Assembly (NCBI RefSeq): GCF_004570345.1
Contig: NZ_SPQM01000225.1
Span: 1 to 5,410 of the forward strand
Origin: Blastococcus sp. CT_GayMR20
Lineage (GTDB): Bacteria > Actinomycetota > Actinomycetes > Mycobacteriales > Geodermatophilaceae
Direction of reading: 5' to 3'
Length of the DNA: 5,410 nucleotides
Part shown: positions 1-5,410 of the stretch, in pieces
Layout of the letters: the number at the start of each line of letters is the position of its first letter
Position numbering within the stretch: the first letter of the stretch is position 1
Notes under the pieces: generated by a model
Databases searched by the model: none
What the model was told of the DNA's origin: nothing
Seen by the model: only the letters and a program-made list of their open reading frames with translations
Program-made: the position numbers and the translations under genes

Positions 1-1932
1 GCCGAACAGGGCGTCCAGCGGGTTGGCATCGGCGGCGCGGGTCTGCGTCACGCCCGACAGGCGGACGACGCGGTCGCGGCCGCTGCGCTTGGCGTCGTAG
101 AGCACGCCGTCGGCCGCGGCGAACAGCGTGCGGCGGTCGTCGCCGCGGGCCGCCGAGGCGATGCCCACGCTGATCGTGACCGGCACGTCGAGCCCGAACT
201 GCGCCCAGTCGTAGTCCGCGACCCGGCGTCGGGTGCGCTCGAGCGCGCGTTCGGCCTGCTCGGCCGTGGTGTCGGGCAGCAAAATCACGTACTCGTCACC
301 GGCCCAGCGGCACACCTCGTCGGTGTCGCGGACGCCGGCGATCAGCAGCTCGGCGACCGTCCGCAGCACGGAGTCGCCGCCCGGGTGGCCGATCGCGTCG
401 TTGATCGACTTGAACCGGTCCACGTCGACGACGGCCAGCGCGGGCGCGTGGCCGGCCGACAGCAGGCCGTCGAGCCGGGCCTCGGCGTAGCGGCGGTTGG
501 GCAGGTGGGTGAGCGGGTCCTCGTAGGCCTGGCGGCGGAGCTGGCCGGCGGCCCGCTCCGTCTCGAGCAGGCTCTTGCGGCGGCCGAACAGCTCCACCCA
601 GCGGGTGCGCCGCTCGTCGACGCGGTCCAGCTCGTCGGAGAGGTAGGCCTGCAGGTACGGCAGCGCACGGCCGGCGTCGTCCAGCTCGGCGTGCAGCGTG
701 CACAGCTCGCGCAGCGCGGCCCGGCGCAGCCGGGGCAGCCCGTGCTCGGTGGCGAGGCTCAGCGCCGACACCAGGTGCTCGTCGGCCTCGCGGACGTCGC
801 CCTGCCGGCGCAGCGCCCGGCCCAGCGCGAGCTGCGCCGACGCCAGCTGCGCCCGGTCGGCGGTCGCGGACGTGAGGCGGACGGTGGCGCGCAGCGGACC
901 GATCGCGGCGGCGTGCTCGTTGAGCCCGACCAGCGCCCAGCCGTGCACGACCTGGGCGGTGACGATGCCCGGGTCGTCCGGCGGCAGCAGTTCGAGCGCG
1001 CGCTCGGCCAGCTGCCGGGCCTCGGCGAAGTGCGGGGCGGCCGACTCGGGGACGCCGTCGTCCAGCAGGCCCTCGCCCAGTTCCGCGCAGAGCTCGCCGA
1101 GGCAGGTGGCGGTCGCGGCGACGAGGACCTCGGGGTCGCCGTCCTCCGGTCCGAGCGTGCCCGGGTCGGCGGCGGCGGTGACGGCCGTCTCGTAGGCGCG
1201 GCGCTGGTAGTCCAGGGCCAGCGGCATCAGCTCGAGGTCGGCGAGGACGGCCGCGAGGGTGCCGAGGGTGTCGATGAGCAGGGCGCTGGGGGCGAGCAGC
1301 GGGTCGAGCAGGCTGGCCGCCTCGACCGCCTCGTCCATCGCGGCGTCGATCCGCCGGGAGAGCAGCTCGATGCGGGCGTGCCGGGCCAGGCCCGCGGCGC
1401 GCTGCAGGTCGTCGTCGCTCGCGTCGAACGCCGCCTTGGCCGAGCGGACCAGGGCGATCGCCAGTGCGGCGCGCGTGGCCGACTCCGACCGCGGGTCTGC
1501 GCCCTCGCCGTCCACGGAGCTGCCGCCACCGTCGATGAGCTCGGCGACGCCCGCGTGCAGGTCGAGCGGTGGCTCGTCGGTGGCCGCCGGTTCGCCGACG
1601 AGCGTGAAGCCGGCGACCCGCAGCCGCCGGACCAGCAGCTCGGCCCGGAGGGTGTCCGCCCACGCCTTGCCCAGCGACACAGGGGCGTCGGCGGGCGCGT
1701 CGGCGGCCGGATCGGCGGCGACGTAGGGCGACGGGTCCCGCTCGACGCCGGCGAGCAGTTCCTCGGCATCGTCCAGTTGCCAGTTCGCCAGGGCAGCGGT
1801 CACCCGATGGTGCAGAGCTCCGGGTGGCACGAGCGCACTGTGCACGTCGTCCCCTCCGGTGTCGAGGATGTGTCCGGGAACGCGCCGTCCCTCGTCAGAC
1901 GCGTCCCACGAGCCCCAGGCGGGCGTGGTCAT
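1..1932 (-). CDS. Mirror copy of gene 2 (TPR-like/GGDEF diguanylate cyclase), 3' end off window
   Basis: This is the reverse-complement copy of the gene at 3479-5410. It starts at ATG 1932 reading leftwards and has 644 open codons to the window edge. All motifs recur at mirrored places: the AGDEY signature is encoded at 289-303 and the RDTD inhibitory site at 319-330. I found no difference from the right copy, so it offers no sign of independent evolution. If the palindrome is an artefact, this gene does not exist as a second copy and should not be counted in a c-di-GMP enzyme inventory. The alternative GTG start corresponds to 1845. Confidence 0.85.
   Translation of the reverse strand, partial: MTTPAWGSWDASDEGRRVPGHILDTGGDDVHSALVPPGALHHRVTAALANWQLDDAEELLAGVERDPSPYVAADPAADAPADAPVSLGKAWADTLRAELLVRRLRVAGFTLVGEPAATDEPPLDLHAGVAELIDGGGSSVDGEGADPRSESATRAALAIALVRSAKAAFDASDDDLQRAAGLARHARIELLSRRIDAAMDEAVEAASLLDPLLAPSALLIDTLGTLAAVLADLELMPLALDYQRRAYETAVTAAADPGTLGPEDGDPEVLVAATATCLGELCAELGEGLLDDGVPESAAPHFAEARQLAERALELLPPDDPGIVTAQVVHGWALVGLNEHAAAIGPLRATVRLTSATADRAQLASAQLALGRALRRQGDVREADEHLVSALSLATEHGLPRLRRAALRELCTLHAELDDAGRALPYLQAYLSDELDRVDERRTRWVELFGRRKSLLETERAAGQLRRQAYEDPLTHLPNRRYAEARLDGLLSAGHAPALAVVDVDRFKSINDAIGHPGGDSVLRTVAELLIAGVRDTDEVCRWAGDEYVILLPDTTAEQAERALERTRRRVADYDWAQFGLDVPVTISVGIASAARGDDRRTLFAAADGVLYDAKRSGRDRVVRLSGVTQTRAADANPLDALFG
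1851..1857 (-). promoter_or_regulatory. Mirror copy of the strong Shine-Dalgarno
   Basis: This is the reverse complement of 3554-3560, placed before the alternative GTG start at 1845 of the left-arm gene 2 copy. Confidence 0.45.
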
Positions 1933-2637
1933 GCGCCGTCCTCGTCATCCCTGATCGCCTCGACGCCGGGGGCCCGGACGCGGTTGCGCCCGCCGCGCTT
2001 GGCGGAGAAGAGGTTCAGGTCGGCGGTGTCGAACAGCGCCTTCCAGCCCACGACGGTGGCCGGCTGTCCCTCGTCGACGACGGGTGCGGTGGCCACGCCG
2101 ATCGACACGGTCACCGGCTCGGGGAGCTCCAGGTCGCTCCAGTCGGCCGCGGCGACGGCGGCCCGCAGGCGCTCCATGACCACGACGGCCTGCGGCTCGG
2201 TGGCGGTCGGCAGGACGACGAGGAACTCGTCACCGGCCCACCGGTAGACCTCGTCGCCGGTGCGGCTGTGCTCCCGGAGCAGGTCGGCCACCCGCCGCAG
2301 GACGACGTCCCCCTGGCTGTGCGACGCGGCGTCGTTGACCGACTTGAACCGGTCGACGTCGACGACCGCCAGCGACAGCGGCTCGGCGCCCAGGCGCATG
2401 GCTCCCAGCCGGCGTTCGGCGCTGCGGCGGTTGCCGAGGCCGGTGAGCGGGTCCTCGAGCGCGTGCCGGCGGAGCATGGCCGCCTGCCGCTCGGCCTCGC
2501 GGAGCCGGCTGCGGCGCACGAACATGTCGGCCCACATCTGCCGGCCGCGGGCGTGGGCGCGGCCGGTGTCGGAGCGGTAGGCCTCGAGCCAGTGCAGCGC
2601 CTCGGCGGGCCGCCCGAGGTCGGCGGAGTTCTGGCCC
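1929..2637 (-). CDS. Mirror copy of gene 1, cut at its 5' side by the junction
   Basis: This is the reverse-complement copy of 2774-3482. It keeps the full GGDEF domain (AGDEF encoded at 2223-2237) and the helical linker, but the coding sequence breaks off at 2637, where the arm ends. Upstream on the - strand the frame stays open through the spacer and on into antisense of the right copy. That extension is Gly/Pro/Gln/Val-rich and does not resemble a TPR region, so no natural start exists here. It is a truncated copy joined to unrelated strand sequence. As with the gene 2 copy, its reality depends on whether the palindrome is genuine. Its stop (1929-1931) overlaps the start of the gene 2 copy. 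Confidence 0.8.
1939..1943 (-). promoter_or_regulatory. Mirror copy of the ATG-proximal ribosome binding site
   Basis: This is the reverse complement of 3468-3472, placed before the ATG at 1932 of the left-arm gene 2 copy. It carries no information beyond its partner. Confidence 0.45.
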
Positions 2638-2780
2638 GGCTGCTCTCCCGGATCGCCCAGCGCGACGACGACGCGGCGACCGGCGAGGAGGCGATCGGCC
2701 TGCTCGTGGAGGCCGCCGGCGCGTTCGTGGCCTCCGGGGACCGCCGCCGCTACCGGCAGAGCCTGCTCGAGCTGGGCCAG
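2631..2780. repeat. Short imperfect inverted repeat bracketing the spacer (junction microhomology)
   Basis: CTGGCCCGGCT (2631-2641) and AGCTGGGCCAG (2770-2780) are reverse complements at 10 of 11 positions; the one mismatch is 2638 against 2773. The outer seven bases belong to the long arms. The inner three matching bases lie within the spacer. In the + strand frame 2631-2641 continues gene 1 naturally (Leu-Ala-Arg-Leu), so the original gene may itself contain CTGGCCC here. If so, a nascent 3' end could fold back on these bases and prime the mirror copy. That is inference, because the original upstream sequence is not in the window. Confidence 0.6.
2638..2773. other. 136-base unique spacer between the arms (coding for gene 1)
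   Basis: This is the only non-duplicated sequence in the window. In the + strand frame it encodes a helical segment rich in Ala, Leu, Glu and Arg, including IGLLVEAAGAFVASGDRRR, which joins smoothly to ELGQNSADLGRPAEAL in the right arm. This is what a TPR-like stretch upstream of a GGDEF domain should look like. Read on the - strand into the left copy it gives a Gly/Pro/Gln-rich sequence with no resemblance to the paralogous gene. The spacer therefore belongs to the + strand gene, and the left junction at 2637/2638 is the breakpoint. A loop this size would sit at the tip of a 2.6 kb hairpin if the strands were separated. Confidence 0.9.
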
Positions 2781-3482
2781 AACTCCGCCGACCTCGGGCG
2801 GCCCGCCGAGGCGCTGCACTGGCTCGAGGCCTACCGCTCCGACACCGGCCGCGCCCACGCCCGCGGCCGGCAGATGTGGGCCGACATGTTCGTGCGCCGC
2901 AGCCGGCTCCGCGAGGCCGAGCGGCAGGCGGCCATGCTCCGCCGGCACGCGCTCGAGGACCCGCTCACCGGCCTCGGCAACCGCCGCAGCGCCGAACGCC
3001 GGCTGGGAGCCATGCGCCTGGGCGCCGAGCCGCTGTCGCTGGCGGTCGTCGACGTCGACCGGTTCAAGTCGGTCAACGACGCCGCGTCGCACAGCCAGGG
3101 GGACGTCGTCCTGCGGCGGGTGGCCGACCTGCTCCGGGAGCACAGCCGCACCGGCGACGAGGTCTACCGGTGGGCCGGTGACGAGTTCCTCGTCGTCCTG
3201 CCGACCGCCACCGAGCCGCAGGCCGTCGTGGTCATGGAGCGCCTGCGGGCCGCCGTCGCCGCGGCCGACTGGAGCGACCTGGAGCTCCCCGAGCCGGTGA
3301 CCGTGTCGATCGGCGTGGCCACCGCACCCGTCGTCGACGAGGGACAGCCGGCCACCGTCGTGGGCTGGAAGGCGCTGTTCGACACCGCCGACCTGAACCT
3401 CTTCTCCGCCAAGCGCGGCGGGCGCAACCGCGTCCGGGCCCCCGGCGTCGAGGCGATCAGGGATGACGAGGACGGCGCATGA
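2638..3482 (+). CDS. Diguanylate cyclase, TPR-like/GGDEF, 5' end missing (gene 1)
   Basis: This enzyme is expected to condense two GTP into c-di-GMP in the cytoplasm. About 280 C-terminal codons are trustworthy; the true start lies upstream and is lost at the left junction. Visible in order are a helical TPR-like segment (to about 2850), a charged helical linker, and the GGDEF domain. That domain opens with DPLTGLGNRR (from 2958), has the metal/GTP motif DVDRFKSVND (3051-3080), then HSQGD, the signature AGDEF (3174-3188), SVGIA, and LFSAKRGGRNRV near the end. The I-site RTGD (3147-3158) lies exactly five residues before the signature, so feedback inhibition by c-di-GMP is expected. AGDEF for GGDEF is a common active variant. 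The usual Tyr in the LYxAK motif is Phe. The stop overlaps the gene 2 start. The frame stays open leftwards to 1824, but that part is antisense sequence from the mirror copy and not protein. Confidence 0.88.
3468..3472 (+). promoter_or_regulatory. Ribosome binding site for gene 2, ATG start
   Basis: GAGGA lies six bases before the ATG at 3479, inside the last codons of gene 1. Together with the ATGA stop/start overlap it supports coupled translation of the two cyclases. It is the weaker of the two candidate sites for gene 2. Confidence 0.5.
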
Positions 3483-5410
3483 CCACGCCCGCCTGGGGCT
3501 CGTGGGACGCGTCTGACGAGGGACGGCGCGTTCCCGGACACATCCTCGACACCGGAGGGGACGACGTGCACAGTGCGCTCGTGCCACCCGGAGCTCTGCA
3601 CCATCGGGTGACCGCTGCCCTGGCGAACTGGCAACTGGACGATGCCGAGGAACTGCTCGCCGGCGTCGAGCGGGACCCGTCGCCCTACGTCGCCGCCGAT
3701 CCGGCCGCCGACGCGCCCGCCGACGCCCCTGTGTCGCTGGGCAAGGCGTGGGCGGACACCCTCCGGGCCGAGCTGCTGGTCCGGCGGCTGCGGGTCGCCG
3801 GCTTCACGCTCGTCGGCGAACCGGCGGCCACCGACGAGCCACCGCTCGACCTGCACGCGGGCGTCGCCGAGCTCATCGACGGTGGCGGCAGCTCCGTGGA
3901 CGGCGAGGGCGCAGACCCGCGGTCGGAGTCGGCCACGCGCGCCGCACTGGCGATCGCCCTGGTCCGCTCGGCCAAGGCGGCGTTCGACGCGAGCGACGAC
4001 GACCTGCAGCGCGCCGCGGGCCTGGCCCGGCACGCCCGCATCGAGCTGCTCTCCCGGCGGATCGACGCCGCGATGGACGAGGCGGTCGAGGCGGCCAGCC
4101 TGCTCGACCCGCTGCTCGCCCCCAGCGCCCTGCTCATCGACACCCTCGGCACCCTCGCGGCCGTCCTCGCCGACCTCGAGCTGATGCCGCTGGCCCTGGA
4201 CTACCAGCGCCGCGCCTACGAGACGGCCGTCACCGCCGCCGCCGACCCGGGCACGCTCGGACCGGAGGACGGCGACCCCGAGGTCCTCGTCGCCGCGACC
4301 GCCACCTGCCTCGGCGAGCTCTGCGCGGAACTGGGCGAGGGCCTGCTGGACGACGGCGTCCCCGAGTCGGCCGCCCCGCACTTCGCCGAGGCCCGGCAGC
4401 TGGCCGAGCGCGCGCTCGAACTGCTGCCGCCGGACGACCCGGGCATCGTCACCGCCCAGGTCGTGCACGGCTGGGCGCTGGTCGGGCTCAACGAGCACGC
4501 CGCCGCGATCGGTCCGCTGCGCGCCACCGTCCGCCTCACGTCCGCGACCGCCGACCGGGCGCAGCTGGCGTCGGCGCAGCTCGCGCTGGGCCGGGCGCTG
4601 CGCCGGCAGGGCGACGTCCGCGAGGCCGACGAGCACCTGGTGTCGGCGCTGAGCCTCGCCACCGAGCACGGGCTGCCCCGGCTGCGCCGGGCCGCGCTGC
4701 GCGAGCTGTGCACGCTGCACGCCGAGCTGGACGACGCCGGCCGTGCGCTGCCGTACCTGCAGGCCTACCTCTCCGACGAGCTGGACCGCGTCGACGAGCG
4801 GCGCACCCGCTGGGTGGAGCTGTTCGGCCGCCGCAAGAGCCTGCTCGAGACGGAGCGGGCCGCCGGCCAGCTCCGCCGCCAGGCCTACGAGGACCCGCTC
4901 ACCCACCTGCCCAACCGCCGCTACGCCGAGGCCCGGCTCGACGGCCTGCTGTCGGCCGGCCACGCGCCCGCGCTGGCCGTCGTCGACGTGGACCGGTTCA
5001 AGTCGATCAACGACGCGATCGGCCACCCGGGCGGCGACTCCGTGCTGCGGACGGTCGCCGAGCTGCTGATCGCCGGCGTCCGCGACACCGACGAGGTGTG
5101 CCGCTGGGCCGGTGACGAGTACGTGATTTTGCTGCCCGACACCACGGCCGAGCAGGCCGAACGCGCGCTCGAGCGCACCCGACGCCGGGTCGCGGACTAC
5201 GACTGGGCGCAGTTCGGGCTCGACGTGCCGGTCACGATCAGCGTGGGCATCGCCTCGGCGGCCCGCGGCGACGACCGCCGCACGCTGTTCGCCGCGGCCG
5301 ACGGCGTGCTCTACGACGCCAAGCGCAGCGGCCGCGACCGCGTCGTCCGCCTGTCGGGCGTGACGCAGACCCGCGCCGCCGATGCCAACCCGCTGGACGC
5401 CCTGTTCGGC
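3479..5410 (+). CDS. Diguanylate cyclase, TPR-like/GGDEF, 3' end off window (gene 2)
   Basis: There are 644 open codons from ATG 3479 with no stop before the edge. Residues 1 to about 440 are helical and Ala/Leu/Glu-rich, with TPR-like pairs such as LALGRALRRQGDVREADEHL (residues 368-387) and a second near 411-431. I see no signal peptide or membrane segment. A charged helical linker (about 432-471) leads into a GGDEF domain with DPLTHLPNRR (472-481), DVDRFKSIND (503-512), HPGGD, AGDEY (544-548), SVGIA and LYDAKRSGRDRV. The RDTD I-site (535-538) is five residues before the signature. The catalytic and inhibitory residues are all present, so an active, product-inhibited c-di-GMP synthase is likely, with the TPR-like part as sensor or partner-binding region. 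The domain looks complete; only a tail is missing. It overlaps gene 1 by ATGA, implying translational coupling. A GTG at 3566 is a serious alternative start. Confidence 0.9.
   Translation, partial: MTTPAWGSWDASDEGRRVPGHILDTGGDDVHSALVPPGALHHRVTAALANWQLDDAEELLAGVERDPSPYVAADPAADAPADAPVSLGKAWADTLRAELLVRRLRVAGFTLVGEPAATDEPPLDLHAGVAELIDGGGSSVDGEGADPRSESATRAALAIALVRSAKAAFDASDDDLQRAAGLARHARIELLSRRIDAAMDEAVEAASLLDPLLAPSALLIDTLGTLAAVLADLELMPLALDYQRRAYETAVTAAADPGTLGPEDGDPEVLVAATATCLGELCAELGEGLLDDGVPESAAPHFAEARQLAERALELLPPDDPGIVTAQVVHGWALVGLNEHAAAIGPLRATVRLTSATADRAQLASAQLALGRALRRQGDVREADEHLVSALSLATEHGLPRLRRAALRELCTLHAELDDAGRALPYLQAYLSDELDRVDERRTRWVELFGRRKSLLETERAAGQLRRQAYEDPLTHLPNRRYAEARLDGLLSAGHAPALAVVDVDRFKSINDAIGHPGGDSVLRTVAELLIAGVRDTDEVCRWAGDEYVILLPDTTAEQAERALERTRRRVADYDWAQFGLDVPVTISVGIASAARGDDRRTLFAAADGVLYDAKRSGRDRVVRLSGVTQTRAADANPLDALFG
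3554..3560 (+). promoter_or_regulatory. Strong Shine-Dalgarno before an in-frame GTG in gene 2
   Basis: GGAGGGG is followed five bases later by GTG (3566-3568), which is in frame 29 codons after the ATG. The match and spacing are better than at the ATG. The intervening 29 codons have a slightly lower share of G/C third positions than the gene body (25 of 29 by hand count) and encode a Gly/Asp-rich stretch with no recognisable motif. The protein may therefore start here, leaving a gap of about 83 bases after the gene 1 stop. The sequence alone does not decide between the two starts. Confidence 0.5.

Larger units (their letters stand above)
1..2637. repeat. Left arm of a 2.6 kb inverted repeat
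   Basis: This stretch is the reverse complement of 2774-5410; position x pairs with position 5411 minus x. I checked the outermost 80 bases and the 60 bases next to the spacer directly. In between, long open frames on opposite strands at mirrored positions translate identically, in overlapping frames, which also excludes silent differences there. The arm stops at 2637: base 2638 no longer matches its partner 2773. It holds a - strand copy of gene 2 and a 5'-truncated copy of gene 1. The spacer reading frame shows that this arm is the derived copy. Perfect identity over 2.6 kb means the duplication is either very recent or artificial. Confidence 0.97.
2774..5410. repeat. Right arm of the inverted repeat (probable original copy)
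   Basis: This is the mirror image of bases 1-2637. Gene 1 reads from the spacer into this arm without interruption and with sensible protein sequence, so spacer plus right arm is probably the natural chromosomal order. The arm ends exactly at the window edge, inside gene 2, so the true extent of the repeat beyond the window cannot be judged. Confidence 0.97.

Noticed and set aside
385..2247. 620-codon open frame on the + strand (and its mirror at 3164-5026 on the - strand)
   Set aside because: It lies antisense to both cyclase genes. Its composition is Gly/Arg/Gln/Val/Ala-rich with no domain logic, as expected for a shadow frame in very high-GC coding sequence. The opposite strand has complete GGDEF motifs.
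2638..2773. A structured RNA, origin or regulatory element in the loop
   Set aside because: The spacer has a clean coding frame continuous with gene 1 and a plausible helical protein sequence, so no extra function is needed to explain it.
3748..5115. 455-codon Arg/Gly/Pro-rich open frame on the + strand (mirror at 296-1663)
   Set aside because: It is an out-of-frame reading of gene 2, with the extreme Arg/Pro/Gly bias typical of frame-shifted high-GC DNA. The in-frame reading carries the full enzyme.
5121..5131. Small AT-rich patch in gene 2 just after the AGDEY motif (codons ATT TTG)
   Set aside because: Two uncommon codons encoding the normal hydrophobic strand after the signature. This is ordinary codon variation and too short to suggest a regulatory site or transfer.
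1..5410. Inverted terminal repeats of a transposon, integron or linear replicon telomere
   Set aside because: The arms consist of housekeeping-type signalling genes with no transposase, recombinase, target-site duplication or terminal protein gene. The centre is 136 bases of coding sequence, not cargo.

Overview
The window is one large near-perfect palindrome. Bases 1-2637 are the reverse complement of bases 2774-5410, with no difference found where I compared them. A 136-base unique spacer (2638-2773) separates the two arms. The unique information is therefore about 2.77 kb, seen twice. The first and last bases of the window are mirror partners, so this looks like a complete small contig and not an arbitrary slice of a genome.

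The unique content is two tandem genes for diguanylate cyclases, the GGDEF-domain enzymes that make c-di-GMP. On the + strand, gene 1 is present as its 3' part: a helical/TPR-like tail and a full GGDEF domain, ending at 3482. Gene 2 starts at an ATGA overlap (3479-3482) and runs off the right end after 644 codons. It has a long helical/TPR-like N-terminal region followed by a full GGDEF domain. Both domains keep the substrate and metal motifs, an AGDE(F/Y) signature, and an RxxD product-inhibition site five residues upstream of it. They look like diverged paralogues in one operon. The left arm carries the same two genes on the - strand.

The spacer shows which copy is original. Its + strand frame reads as a natural continuation of gene 1 into the right arm. 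The same spacer read into the left-arm copy gives an implausible protein. The left copy is therefore joined abruptly at 2637/2638, at a short stretch of inverted microhomology. The most economical explanation is a fold-back template-switch chimera, such as arises in whole-genome amplification or library preparation. A real inverted duplication in the organism is less likely but not excluded.

The very high GC content (roughly three quarters by eye), almost all codons ending in G or C, and the TPR-GGDEF architecture suggest a high-GC actinobacterium. Geodermatophilaceae-like organisms are one possibility; this is inference only. Nearly all of the long open frames opposite the genes are high-GC shadows. 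I see no RNA gene, CRISPR array, insertion sequence, promoter or terminator. There is no gene-free stretch longer than the spacer, and the spacer is itself coding.
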